The notes: a model not told the origin generated them from the letters alone. 64,000 nucleotides of DNA from Lycium barbarum (GCF_019175385.1 NC_083339.1:48222074-48286073); one strand, 5' to 3'; numbered from the stretch's first letter, positions 22,780-35,172 are shown. Numbers and translations are program-made.

Positions 22780-23990
22780 ATGCCTAAAAAGAAAAAGGCT
22801 ACAGCAGCCCAAAGGGGCAAGACGGTGGCAGAAAAGCGGGCTGAAAGAGCACCGCCACCGGTAGTAGAGGAAGATGAGTCCCAGAGTGCGGCTCAATCTC
22901 AGTCCTCCCAGACAGTGCCTATTACTGAGGAGCACGTGGGAGCCTCAGCCCCAGCTCCAGCTCCTCCGCCGAATGCTTCAGGCCAAGACGTAAGAGAGGC
23001 CATTAATTTGTTGACTCAGTTGATTGCGGCCCAGACTCAGAGGCCAAGCGCAGGGCAAGGTGACAGGACTGTTAGCGCAAGGGCCCGTGACTTCATTGCT
23101 TTGAAACCCCCGGAATTCTTTGGGTCGAAACTGGAGGAGGATCCCCAGGACTTTGTTGATGGTATGCTAAGGACGCTCCGATTGATACATGCTTCACACA
23201 CCGAATCGGTGGAGGTAGCGTCATACAGATTGAGGGATGTCTCAATCCAGTGGTACACGGTTTGGATGGCTTCGCGGGGAGCCAATGCACCTCCGCCGGG
23301 ATGGCAAGAGTTTGTCGATGCTTTTATCCGTCACTACATGCCTCCAGAAGTTCGGCGAGCTAGGGCCGATAAATTCTTGAATCTGAGGCAAGGTAGCATG
23401 AGTGCTACAGAGTATAGTCTCCGCTTCAATTCCTTTGCTAGGTATGCTTCGGCCATGGTAACGGATATGGGCGATCGGGTACACCGATTTGTGAAGGGCC
23501 TAGGGCCACATTTGATGGATAAATGCTTGACTGCATCTCTTCAGGATGGCATGGATATTGCACATATTCAGGCGCATGCTTAGGAATTGGAGGAACACCT
23601 ACAGCAGCGGAGGAATGAACGTGAACAGGATAGGGGACATAGCAAGAGGGCTTGATCTTCGGGGCCGATGAGTGAGTCCAGAGGTGGGCACCGGCAGCAG
23701 CCCCCTAGGCATGCAGGCTACTCTATGACCAGTGCGCCCCCACGGTTTTCAGGGCAGAGATTGGATAGATCTGCTCATTCAGGGCCGAGCCCGAGTTATT
23801 CAGGGCCTCAGTATAGAGATGATTCAGGCCAGTCTAGACCACCCGTGCCACGATTTTCCCAGTGTGGGAAGTTGCATTGGGGTCAGTGCCGATCAGGTTC
23901 AGATGCTTGCTATTCTTGTGGTCGACCAGGCCCTGTACTGATTGCCCCTCAGTACAGGGTAGAGGTAGGGCCCAGCCATCAGGGTCGATA
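22780..23990 (+). pseudogene. Element B gag
   Basis: Gag shell protein of a chromovirus. The ATG at 22780 opens a basic Lys-rich head, then a Ser/Ala/Pro-rich linker (about residues 30-80), then the retrotransposon-gag domain (about residues 100-230) with the WYTVWMASRG and FRHYMP-like blocks of the family. CAG-to-TAG at 23581 and an Arg-codon-to-TGA at 23655 interrupt it. The zinc knuckle at about 23905-23950 starts CYSCGRPG, but a 4-base deletion by comparison with A removes the His and shifts frame. The upstream in-frame ORF start at 22747 is less likely, because TTTCAG right before 22780 looks like a splice acceptor. Confidence 0.9.
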
Positions 23991-24049
23991 GCTGGGTCTT
24001 CAGCATCTGCACGCCCTATGGGGCCAGGTTCACATGCGCCGGTTGGCCA

Positions 24050-24674
24050 TGGTAGAGGTAGAGGCAGAGCTCCCAGTTCCAGCGGTCCTCAGCACCGTAT
24101 TTATGCTTTGGCTGGACCCCAAGATCTTGAGTCTTCTCCTGATGTGGTCATAGGTATATTATCGGTATTCTCTCATGATGTATATGCTTTGATTGATCCG
24201 GGCTCCACATTGTCTTATGTTACTCCATATATTGCGGGTCGATTTATAATTGAGCCGGAGTCTATTAAGCCTTTTGAGGTGTCTACACCCGTTGGCGAAT
24301 CGGTGATAGCTAGCCGAGTGTATAGAGATTGAGTAGTTGTGATATGTGACCGCCGTACAGTAGATGATTTGCATGAACTAAAAATGGTAGATTTTGATGT
24401 TATTATGGGCATGGATTGGTTGGCTTCTTGCTACGCCAATGTGGATTGTAGAACGAAGATGGTTCGTTTCCCGTTCCCGGGTGAACCAGTCTTAGAATGG
24501 AAAGGGAATACGGCGTCACCAAAGGGTAGGTTTATTTCCTATCTAAAAGCGAGGAAGATGATCACTAAAGGGTGTATTTATCACCTAGTGCGACTTCAAG
24601 ATGTAGAAGCTGAGTCGCCGACTCTTCAGTCAGTTCCGGTAGTGAACGAATTTCCGGATGTGTTCCCGGAATAG
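24050..24674 (+). pseudogene. Element B aspartic protease region
   Basis: Retropepsin-like segment that would cleave the polyprotein inside virus-like particles. The active-site block Leu-Ile-Asp-Pro-Gly-Ser-Thr lies near 24190-24213, followed by [12 protein letters not shown]. Here Asp is kept, unlike A. The downstream region MGMDWLASCYANVDC (about 24408-24452) is typical of Tekay-type protease C-termini. Stops: TGA at 24330 and TAG at 24672, each a single-base change relative to related copies. The frame is continuous with RT. Confidence 0.85.
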
Positions 24675-26130
24675 CTTCCAGGCCTTCCTCCCGAGCGAGA
24701 GATAGATTTTGCGATTGATGTGTTGCCAGACACTAATCCCATATCTATTCCTCCCTATAGGATGGCACCCGCAGAGTTGAAAGAGTTGAAGGAGCAATTG
24801 AATGACTTGCTTGAAAAAGGCTTCATTCGGCCTAGTGCATCCCCGTGGGGAGCACCCGTATTGTTCGTCAGGAAGAAGGATGGCTCCTTGAGAGTGTGCA
24901 TTGATTATCGGCAATTGAATAAAGTGACAATTAAGATCAAGTATCCCCTCCCGAGGATTGATGATTTATTTGATCAATTGCATGGTGCCAAATGGTTTTC
25001 AAAGATTGATTTGAGGTCTGGGTATCACCAAGTAAGAGTTAGGGAGAAAGATATCCCTAAGACAGCTTTCAGAACAAGATATGGCCATTTCGAGTTCCGA
25101 GTAATGTCGTTTGGGATAACTAATGCACCGGAAGTGTTTATGGACTTAATGAACAATGTATTCAGGCCTTTCCTGGACCTATTCGTGATTGTATTCATCG
25201 ACGATATCCTAGTGTACTCTAGATCCGAGGCTGAGCATGCGGAGCATTTGCGAACCGTCCTTGGAGTTCTTCGAGCTCGAGAGTTGTTTGCAAAATTCTC
25301 CAAATGTGAGTTTTGGTTGAACTCGGTATCATTTCTGGGCCATATTGTTGCAGCGGATGGTATTCGAGTGGATAGTCAAAAGATCGAGGCAGTGAAAACT
25401 TGGCCAAGGCCCACAACCCCTACAGAGGTTGGTAGCTTTTTGGGCTTAGCCGGGTATTACAGAAGATTTGTTGAGGGTTTCTCTTCTATTTCTGCACCGC
25501 TCACAAAGTTGACTCAGAAGTCAGCTAAGTTTCAATGGACAGATGCTTGTGAACGTAGTTTCCAAAAGTTGAAAGACAGATTGACTTCTGCCCCAGTCTT
25601 GACACTTCCAGAGGGAGTGGAAGGGTATGTTGTTTATTGTGATGCTTCAGGCGTCGGGCTAGGCTGTGTATTGATGCAAAATGGTAAGGTGATCGCGTAT
25701 GCTTCTAGACAATTACGGAAACATGAACAGAATTATCCTTCCCATGACTTAGAATTGGCTGCGGTGGTCCATGCTTTAAAGATATGGAGACATTACTTAT
25801 ATGGTGTCCACGTGGATATTTATACAGATCATAAGAGTCTCCAGTACATCTTCAAGCAGAAAGAGTTAAATTTGCGGCAACGACGATGGCTAGAGTTGCT
25901 AAAACACTATGACGTCGAAATCCTGTACCACCCCGGAAAGGCAAATGTTGTGGCCGATGCTCTTAGCCGCAGGTCTATGGGAAGCTTATGCGATGTGCGA
26001 CAAGAAAAGAGAGAAATGACCCGTGAGCTTCAGCAGCTAGCCAGCCTAGGGGTCCGAGTAGTGGACTCAGGTAGCAGCAGAGCTACCATTCAGAATTCGG
26101 CAGTTTCGTCGCTAGTAGCGGAAGTAAAAG
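24675..26130 (+). pseudogene. Element B reverse transcriptase and RNase H
   Basis: Well preserved and uninterrupted. The RT catalytic Asp is in [10 protein letters not shown] (codon 25008-25010) and the FIDDILVYS box is at 25194-25220. Fingers and palm blocks are in the normal order ([24 protein letters not shown] near 24850-24918). The connection domain has [15 protein letters not shown]. RNase H begins near 25625 with YCDAS, followed by [18 protein letters not shown] and YTDHKSL, so the Asp/Glu/Asp residues are present. It copies genomic RNA into cDNA in particles. One of the few domains in the window that could still fold; the stops lie outside it. Confidence 0.93.
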
Positions 26131-27575
26131 AGCGGCAAGGTGAGGATTCCAGGCTAATGCAGTACAGAGATACGCTCGCTCAGAAAGAGGGGTCACCATT
26201 TGATATTTCGGGAGACGGAGCCTTCCGATGCCGAGGCAGGCTATGTGTCCCCGATGTGGCACACTTACGCCACCAGATTTTGAGAGAGGCTCATTGTTCC
26301 CGTTACTCCGTTCGCCCTGGAACGACGAAGATGTATCATGATCTTAAGTCTATATATTGGTGGAATGGGATGAAGAAAGATGTAGCGGAGTTTGTAGCCC
26401 AATGTCCCAATTGCCAACAAGGAAAAATAGAACACCAAAAGCCGGGTGGCTTATTGCAAGATATAGAAATCCCAACTTGGAAGTGGGAAGTGATTAATAT
26501 GGATTTCATTACAGGGCTACCTCGTTCTCGATGCAAGTATGATTCCATATAGGTGATTGTGGATAGACTCACTAAATCAGCTCATTTCTTACCGGTCAGG
26601 ACTACCTATGTGGCAGAAGATTATGCAAGGCTTTATGTTAAAGAAATAGTGAGACTCCATGGTGTCCCAGTGTCTATTATCTCCGATAGAGGAACTCAGT
26701 TTACGGCCAAATTTTGGGAGTCCTTTTAAGAGGGTCTAGGGACCCAAGTGCGCCTTAGCAGGGCATTTCACCCACAGACCGATGGGCAAGCTGAACGCAC
26801 CATCCAGACTCTTGAAGATATGTTACGGGCATGCATGATAGATTTTGGGGGAAATTGGGATGACCATTTGCCACTCATTGAGTTTGCTTACAATAATAGT
26901 TATCACTCCAGCATCCTAATGGCACCATATGAAGCTTCATATGGGCGAAAGTGTAGATCCCCGATTGGGTGGTTTGAAACGGGAGAGGCCAAGTTAATGG
27001 GGCCCGATTTGGTCCAACAAGCCATAGATAAAGTCAAGCTCATACAAGATCGGTTGTTGGCGGCTCAAAGTCGCCAAAAGTCTTATGCGGATAATCGTCG
27101 AAGGGACTTAGAGTTTCAAGTTAAGGATTGGGTGTTTTTGAAAGTGTCGCCGATGAAGGGCGTTATGAGATTTGGCAAAAAGGGGAAGCTTAGTCCCCGG
27201 TATATAGGGCTTTATGAAATTTTGCGAAAGATAGGCAAAGTGGCCTATGAATTAGACTTACCTCCAGACTTGGAGTCAGTTCACCCGGTTTTCCATGTCT
27301 CGATGCTTCGGAAGTGTGTTGGAGATCCTACGAGGGTCGTCCCAGTGAATGATATTCAAGTGACAGAAAAGTTAACTTATGATGAAATACCCATTTCCAT
27401 ATTAGATAGGCAAGTACGGAGGCTTAGAAACAAAGAAGTGGCCTCAGTTAAAGTTTTGTGGAAAAATAATAATCGAGAGGAAATGACATGGGAAGAGGAA
27501 GAAAATATGCAATCCAAGTACCCGCATTTATTTCAGCCCTTGGGAGAAGTCCAAGATCAGACGTCAAAATCATAA
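26131..27575 (+). pseudogene. Element B integrase with chromodomain-like tail
   Basis: Inserts cDNA into chromatin. The HHCC zinc module (about 26289-26420) ends in CPNCQQ, but the second His of the usual IHPG motif is Arg (codon 26313-26315). The core has Asp 26502, Asp 26685 and Glu 26793 of the DDE triad. Stops: TGG-to-TAG at 26550 and CAA-to-TAA at 26727. The C-terminal GPY-like region (27170-27330) is followed by VSMLRKCVGDP and a chromodomain-like segment (27390-27545, ILDRQVRRL...YPHLF), the hallmark of Tekay/Del chromoviruses. Terminal stop at 27573. Confidence 0.92.
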
Positions 27576-27745
27576 GGTATGGATGTTTTCCTTTTATGCT
27601 TCTGGGTCGTGTGTGGCCAAACTTTTCATGTTGTTATGATGTGGCCCTGTGTGGCATCGATATTATGGGTTGTTGTGACAGGTTGTTAGTGCCATGTTAT
27701 AGGGGAAACTCTGGCGAAAATTTTATAAAATCCCGGGTGTTCTCA

Positions 27746-27780
27746 ACATTCGAGGACGAATGTTCTTAAGGGGGGGAGAA
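27746..27780 (+). other. Pre-tract hairpin and polypurine tract of B
   Basis: Inverted repeat ACATTCG (27746-27752), AGGA, CGAATGT (27757-27763), then AAGGGGGGGAGAA ending at 27780, where the LTR starts. The G-rich tract primes plus-strand DNA synthesis. Confidence 0.88.
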
Positions 27781-27999
27781 TGTTACACCTCGGAAAAATC
27801 TTCCGTTGGTACGCAAGTAAATGAACTAGCGAAATACGAGTATCGGGTTATTGATGACTTAAGGGCATTTTGGGAAAGAGTTATAACGTCCCTTAGATTG
27901 GTATTGAAGTGTTAAACAAGTGTTAAGAAGGTTCCATGAGGATCGGAGATCAAACGAAGTGGCGAAACTAAGTTCAGTGACTGATGAGTTCTACGGCTC

Positions 28000-28308
28000 A
28001 TTATACGGACCGTATAATGTTATACGGACCGTATAGTGGACCGTAAAACCATCACAGTGAAGGTTGGTTGCTGGTGAAATTTTACGGTCAGTTATACGGA
28101 CCGTATAACGAACCGTCGAATGGTCACAGTGAAAGGTTGCTCACTGGTAACGTTTTACGGTCAGTTATACGGACCGTAAAACTGTTTTACGGACCGTATA
28201 ACGGACCGTCAAGTAGTCACAATGAAGGGGTGCTGGGCAGACCCATTTCACGGTCTATTATACGGACCGTATAACCATTATACGGACCGTATAATGGTCC
28301 GTATAATG
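28000..28308. promoter_or_regulatory. TTATACGGWCCGTATAA inverted-repeat cluster, B 3' LTR
   Basis: Copies near 28000, 28018, 28090, 28166, 28188, 28258, 28277 and 28294. By comparison with the 5' LTR, one copy is gained near 28018 and one lost near 28100. Confidence 0.85.
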
Positions 28309-29733
28309 GAACCCGACAGTTCAGTGATGATTTAATAAATAAAGACCAAGTTCATGAAAATCATTTCCACATTTCATCTCTCTCTAAAACATCTCTCTAC
28401 AACTTTTGTACAAGTTTTCAATGGTATTAATCCATCAACCACATTAAACAAGTAAATCCAAGGTAGAAACCCATCAAGGATCATCTAAAGTCAAGAAACC
28501 CAAATGGAGAAAAACTAGGGTTTTACTCAAAGTGGAGTATTATCAACAAAAGCTTGTTCCTACAACTTCTAAGGTAAGATTCATGATTTTTATATGATGT
28601 TTACGGTATTGGAGAATTAAAATGCATGGATTGTAGAAAACATGGTCCACTAGGGCATGAATGATGAATAGTGACGTTTTCGAGACATAGTTTGAATTGA
28701 ATCATGATTGTTGTTGTATTGTGATATGAGTGTGTTATAAATGACGTTAAGATCATGAAATAGACATTGTATATGGATGAACGAAGTTGGGTGTTGTGAC
28801 CATAAATAGGGACAAATGGAAGTGAATTGAGAATGTGGATAATGTAGATGATTAAATGCCATGGAAATGATATTATAAATGTGTTGTTGACGTTTGGGGG
28901 TTGAATTATGATATGGACAAATGTTGTATAGATAAAGGAGATGCTGTCCAATTTTCTCTAGTTCTAGCCACGTGCACTAGTTATCGATACTAATGATAGT
29001 ATGACCTTAATGAAGGTAGAAACGTGAGCATCGAAGGAGTACGTGCAAGTGTAGAATAATTCGACAAAGAGGTATGTAAGGCTAACCCTTCTTTCATAAG
29101 GCATGGTTCTTTGGCCAAACTCCTAATCCCTCTATATGAGCATGTTGACTACAAATGTTTCACATTCCGAGCTCATAAGCTCACTATCCTTGATTGGTAC
29201 TACGAATGCGCTACGCACCTCAGGTGACGAGTAAGACTATGATATAGAAGTAACGATAACGATAATGATAGTAATGATGATGGTGATAATAATGATGCTA
29301 AAGGTGCCTACGGGCTGTTATACTCATACGTGCCTATGAAGGGCTATGATGAAACCCCGAGCTTATAACGCCGGGTAGAATATATGTGTATGAATATGTA
29401 TAGAATATGTATACGATTACGAAACGCGCGCACACATCTGCAGATGGTACGGATAACCCTGAAGCCTTGGTAGGGCCAGGTTTGAGTAACATTGAGCCTT
29501 GGTTGGCCAAGTATGTATATGAAATACTGATCCAATGAGGTCGGGTACGCTATGTAAATGTCATGTATACGAAATGACTATGTATGTATATACTATGTAA
29601 AAGAATGTGATGAGGCTATGTATAAGAATACGAATAAGCGATATGATGATGATGATATTATTGTCTCCCCTCCTATGCTATTCCATATATTGTTCATTAT
29701 GTTGTATATCAATGTTAATCATGCTTTACATAC

Positions 29734-29793
29734 TCAGTACATTCTTCGTACTGACGTCCTTTTGTTTGTGGACGCTGCGTCATGCCCGCAGGT
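29734..29793 (+). other. Double-hairpin module, B 3' LTR
   Basis: TCAGTAC/GTACTGA (29734-29740, 29748-29754) then CGTCC/GGACG (29755-29759, 29770-29774) and the CATGCCCGCAGGT tail. Identical to the 5' LTR copy. Confidence 0.75.
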
Positions 29794-30236
29794 GCACAGG
29801 GAGACAGACTTGACCCATAGCTGCCTATTTGAAGATTTCATAGAGAGCTCTATTTCCTTCGGAGCCATATCTTTTGGGTTCTCATTCTTTTGTGTATATA
29901 ATTATGGGCATAGCGGGGTCCTGTCCCGCTCATGATATGTCATACTCTTAGAGGCTCGTAGTCATGTGTATGTGGGTAGAGATGTTTGGCCATGTCGGCC
30001 TATGTTTTGTATATCTTTTGTTGGCCTCGTCGGCATTGTATATTTGACATGGCATAGATGCCCATGATATGTTAATTGATGATGGTCGTCCAATGGGACT
30101 AGCTGGATTAATGATTTAAAATGCATGAAATGAATTATGGTTCACCTAGATGTTATGATATGCATGGTAAGGGGGTGCCCGGGTGGGGTAGCACCGGGTG
30201 CTCGTCGTGGCCCCCTAGTCGGGTCGTGACAATTCT

Positions 30237-32954
30237 CCTTGTGAATGTGCATTGACTATCGGTAGCTAAATAAGATGACAATCAAGAACAAGTATCCACT
30301 CCCAAGGGTTGATGACCTATTTGATCAATTACAAGGTGCCAAGTGATTTTCAAAGATATATTTGAGATCCTGGTATCATCAAGTGCGAGTTAGGGAGAAA
30401 GATATTCCTAAGACAGCCTTCAGAAAAAGATACGACCATTTTGAGTTCCGGATAATGTCGTTTCGACTAACTAATGCACCAGCAGTATTTATGGATTTGA
30501 TGAAAAATGTGTTCAGGCCCTTCCTAGATTTATTTGTGATTATGTTCATCAACGATATCCTGGTAGATTCTAGGTCCGAGGCGGAACATGTGGATTATTT
30601 GCGTACTGTTCTTAAAGTTCTTCAAACTTGAGAGTTATTCGCCAAATTTTCTAAGTGTAAGTTTTGGTTGAACTTAGTGACCTTTTTGGGGCATATTATT
30701 TCAGCCGATGATATTCGGGTAGATACCGAAAAGATTGAGGCCGTGAAGACTTAGCCAAGACCTACAACACTTACGGAAGTTCGTAGTTTTCTAGGCTTAG
30801 CAGGTTATTACAGGAGGTTTGTAGAAGGCTTTTCTTCTAGTTTTACACCGCTCACGAAGCTGACTCAGAAATCAGCTAGGTTTCAATGGACAGATGCGTG
30901 TGAACGTAGCTTTCAAGAGCTAAAGGATAGATTAACTTCTGCCCCAGTACTGACACTTCCAGAGGGATCGGAAGGTTATGTTGTCTATTGTGATGCTTAA
31001 GGCATTGGGCTAGGTTGTGTGTTGATGCAACATTGTAAGGTGATTGCGTATGCTTCAAGGCAGTTATGGAAACATGAGAAAAATTATCCGACCCATGATC
31101 TGGAATCGGCTGCAGTGATTCATGCATTGAAGATGTGGAGACATTATTTATATAGCGTTCACGTTGATATTTATACAGATCACAAGAGCCTTCAGTATAT
31201 TTTCAAGCAGAAAGAATTAAATTTACGGCAGCGACGATAGTTGGAATTGTTGAAAGACTATGATGTTAATATCCTATATCACCCTGGGAAAGCAAATGTT
31301 GTGGCTGATGCTCTTAGCCGTAGATCCATGGGAAGTTTATGCGATGTACATCCATAGAAAAGAGAGTAGCTCGTGAGCTCCAGCAGTTAGCTAGCCTAGG
31401 AGTTTGAGTAGTGGAATCAGGCAGTATGGGAGCTATCATTAAAAATTTAGCGGTCTCATCGCTAGTAGTGGAAGTGAAAGAGCGGCAATACGAAGATCCC
31501 ATGCTAATTCATTACAGAAATACACTCCCTCAGAAAGAAAAGTCATCATTTGAGATTTCTGGAGATAGAGTTCTCCGATGCCGAGGCAGGTTATGTGTTC
31601 CTGATGTTGTAGGATTACACCACCAAATTTTGAGAGAAGCCCATTGTTCCCGTTATTCCATTCACCCCGGAGCAACGAAGATGTATCACGATCTTAAATC
31701 TATATATTGGTGGAATGGGATTAAGAAAGATATAGCGGAATTCGTAGCTCAATGTCCTAACTGTCAACAAGTGAAGATTGAGCACCAAAAGCCTGGTGGA
31801 TTGTTGCAAGCTATAGAAATTCCAACTTGGAAATGGGAAGTAATTAACATGGACATCTTTACAGGCTTACCCCGTTCTCGACGTAAGTATGATTCTATAT
31901 GGGTGATTGTGGATAGACTCACGAAGTTAGCTCATTTCTTACCGGTCAGAACTACTTATGTAGCAGAAGATTATGCAATGCTTTATGCTAAAAATATAGT
32001 ACGACTTCACGGTGTTCTAGTATCTATTATCTCCGATGGGGGAACTCCGTTTGCAGCCAATTTTGAAAATCTTTCCAAGAATGTTTGGGGACTCAGGTGA
32101 GTCTTAGCATGGCATTTCACCCGCAGACTGATGGACAAGCTGAACGTACCATTCAGACCCTTGAGGATATGCTACGGGCATGTATATTGGATTTTGGAGG
32201 TGGTTGGGATGATCACTTACCACTTATTGAGTTTGTTTATAACAATAGTTATTATTCTAGCATCTAAATGGTCCCGTATAAGACTTTATATGGGCAAAAG
32301 TGCAGATCCCTAATTGGGTGGTTCAAAGTAGAAAAGACCAAATTGATAGGGCCATACTTGGTCCAACAAGCTATAGAGAAAGTCAAGCTTATACAAGATA
32401 GTTTATTAACAGCTCAGAATCATCTGAAATCCTATGCAGATAATCGTCGAAGAGACTTAGAGTTCCAAGTGAAAGATTGGATATTTTTGAAGGTGTCGCC
32501 AATGAAGGGCGTCATGAGATATGGAAAGAAGGGCAATCTTAGTCCCCGGTACATTGGACCTTATGAGATTATACGTAAGGTAGGCCAGGTGGCTTACGAG
32601 TTAGATCTACCGTCCGACTTGGAGTCAGTTCACCCGGTTTTCCATGTATCGATGCTTCGTAAGTGCATTGGAGATCCTTCTAGAATTGTACCAATAGATG
32701 TTGTCCTAGTTACTAAATAATAATCTTATGAAGCAGTCCCCATTGCCATTTTAGATCGGCAAGTACGGAAGCTCAGAACCATAGAGGTAGACTCAATAAA
32801 AGTTCAATGGAGAAATAATAATAGAGAAGAATTGACTTGGGAAGGCGAGGAAGACATGAAGTTTAGGTACCCGCATTTATTTTCACCCGGAGGAGACTCA
32901 AGCAAAGATGCCATTATCCTTAGGTATGTAGTGCTTTCCTTGATGTTTTCCTAG
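30237..32954 (+). pseudogene. Element A RT-RNase H-integrase-chromodomain, 3' part (decayed)
   Basis: Continues the polyprotein interrupted at 5339. RT resumes at the [12 protein letters not shown] block. The first catalytic Asp is Tyr (codon 30359-30361) and the FIDD box reads Phe-Ile-Asn-Asp (Asn codon 30551-30553). Stops include 30629, 30998, 31238 and 32718/32721, many of them explained by one base relative to B. RNase H (about 30975-31240) and integrase follow. The integrase zinc module keeps the IHPG His that B has lost (near 31660) and ends in CPNCQQ. The QAERT Glu block is near 32135. The chromodomain-like tail lies at about 32745-32890. The frame ends at 32952. Confidence 0.92.
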
Positions 32955-33090
32955 TCGTGTGCGGCCACGGTTATTGATGTTATTGTTATAGCCCTTTAAG
33001 GCGATGTATTTTGGATTGTTGTTGCAGGATGGTAGTGTCATATTCTAGGGAAAGCTCTGGAAATTTTTTTATAGAATCCACAAGAACTAA

Positions 33091-33126
33091 ACATTCGAGG
33101 ACGAATGTTCCTAAGGAGAGGAAGAA
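33091..33126 (+). other. Pre-tract hairpin and polypurine tract of A
   Basis: ACATTCG (33091-33097), AGGA, CGAATGT (33102-33108), then CTAAGGAGAGGAAGAA to 33126. The purine tract is interrupted and less G-rich than in B. Confidence 0.82.
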
Positions 33127-33456
33127 TGTTACACCTCAGAAATTTCCAGGCTTGTTGCCTTGAGGATAGGCTAATATGAGCTTAAGGTTATTATGAAACC
33201 CTTACGAGATCAAGGAAGGTATTAGATAACTTAAGGTACATACCATAAGATTTTGAAGTTATACGGATATGTGAAATGTAAGTCATATTCGGAAAGGTTT
33301 TCGCTATCATTGAGCTAACAATTATTTTGTGATGTCTTGATGGGCTGCTATAGGTCCTATTGCATGGTTTATGAAATATTATGTAAGTGCCAAGAAGGTT
33401 CCACGAGGATTGGAAGCCAAACGAATCAACGAGAGGAAGTTTCGCTTAACTGGGAG

Positions 33457-33682
33457 TTATACGGCCACTTAAACGGTCCGTATAAGGTGGGTCCATCCAA
33501 GATGGCCTTCACAGAAAGGGTTATTTCCATGGTGGTGTTATACGACTGCTTATACGGTCCGTATAAGGGGTTCGTATAACTTGACCTATATCAGAAAAGG
33601 ACTTTCGCATGGTGGTGTTATACGGTCCACTTATACGGACCGTAAAATATTATATTGACTGTATAAGTGGTCTGTATAAGTC
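33457..33682. promoter_or_regulatory. TATACGG inverted-repeat cluster, A 3' LTR
   Basis: Fewer and more diverged copies than in the 5' LTR (near 33457, 33476, 33551, 33619, 33633). Consistent with array contraction. Confidence 0.75.
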
Positions 33683-35172
33683 CATCGGGCAGATTATTAT
33701 ATAAGTCCACCGGGCAAATTTTCACTTTTTGTATAAATAGATGGCTTTGGTTCATTTATTTCATTTTTCATCTTCCACAAGTCTAGAGAGCTCAAAGCCC
33801 TTCTCCAAGCATATTCCACCCCAATACAAGGGAAAATAAAGATCAAGAGACAAGAATCAAAGTTATCATGTGTTAGAAGGCTTCCTAGGGTTAATAGACT
33901 TCAAGAACAACTTGAGTATTGTAGCTAGGGTTTTAACCCAAGGTGATATCTTGCTCCAAAGCTCAGTACCATGAAATAAAAGGTTAGTTTTCATGCTTAT
34001 TTCATGATATCATGAATGCTTGGTTGTTGAACAACTTGGGTGGAAGAAGAAAGTAGAGAATGAGGGCTAAATGTAACTTTTGTGATGTTTTTGAGTAGTG
34101 AGTTAACTTGAGTCATGATTCTTAGTATAATATGGATATAATCTTGTTATGGAAGGTAGTAATAGTGATGAGGAAGTATTGTATGAAAATGTGCTAAAAT
34201 GGGTGTGAAGTTATTAGTATAAGTTGAACCTAAAAATGAATTTTGAAGGTTTAATGGAATGTAATTGTTTGATTATGATATTGTGAGTGTATTATGGATG
34301 TTTGGGAGTTGTTTTGTAATATGGTAGAAGTTGACGAAATAGGGGAAATGCTGCCAAATTTTCATTAGATCATGAATTATTCTAGTTTGAATTTAAGAGT
34401 ATCATTAAGGCTTAACCATGGTATGAATCCTTCTAAATGTAGATTATTCAAGGTTCAACGGTGAACGTTAAATAGTTAAGAAGACGAAGAGGTATGTAAG
34501 GCTAACCCTTCTTTCATTAAGGCATGGTTGCTTTGCTATATATCCTTTCATGAGTTCCATAATGCCTTCCAAGTGACTCTATCCCTAAGATTATCAAAGC
34601 TTATGATTCTCGATACTTTCACGGTTCTATTGCTTTCCTTATATGATTTTTGATCCTCTAAGGGTAGATATTACGAAAATGATGATGGTAATGATGACGA
34701 TGATACTCATCGACTCTTACGTATATGGGTTTAAGTATGTATGACTATTATGTAACACCGATCTTATATGGCCGGGTATGATACCTATTGCATGCACACT
34801 ACTGCTGTGGGTACGGATAACACTGAGCCCTGGTAGGGCCAGGTATGTATAAGCACCGAGCCTTGTCGTGGCTGGGTATGTGAACCACCGAAACTCCATG
34901 GTCGGGTATGATATAGACGAGAATACGAATATGAATACGAATACGAATACAAATGTGAATACGAATACAAACATATTTATATATACACAGTCATGAGCAA
35001 GCATTGGAAATGGAAGGTCCCTATGAAAGATAAGTAAGTAAATATGATGATGACCATTATAGGTATAAATGGCTCTATTAACTCCTGATTCTCCCATCTT
35101 ATGCTATATTTTATGCTACCTCTTACGTTATTTCTTATGCTTCTATTATGATGTTGATTATGCTTTACATAC

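Larger units (their letters stand above)
7587..30231 (+). mobile_element. Element B: Ty3/gypsy (Tekay-type) retrotransposon containing element C
   Basis: Bounded by TGTTACACCTCGG...GGGTCGTGACA LTRs and the exact target duplication ATTCT (7582-7586 and 30232-30236). It has a full order of parts: LTR, primer site 22572, gag-pol 22780-27575, polypurine tract and LTR 27781-30231. The 5' LTR is interrupted at 10025-22548 by element C, 14-19 bp before its end. LTR halves agree closely by eye (2452 versus 2451 bp after removing C), so B inserted much later than A. One 4-base deletion and six stops disable the polyprotein. Confidence 0.95.
27781..30231 (+). repeat. 3' LTR of element B
   Basis: 2451 bp from TGTTACACCTCGG to GGGTCGTGACA, followed by target duplication ATTCT. 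Inverted-repeat cluster 28000-28308, double hairpin 29734-29793. Close to the 5' LTR, but with a different number of TATACGG repeats. Confidence 0.95.
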
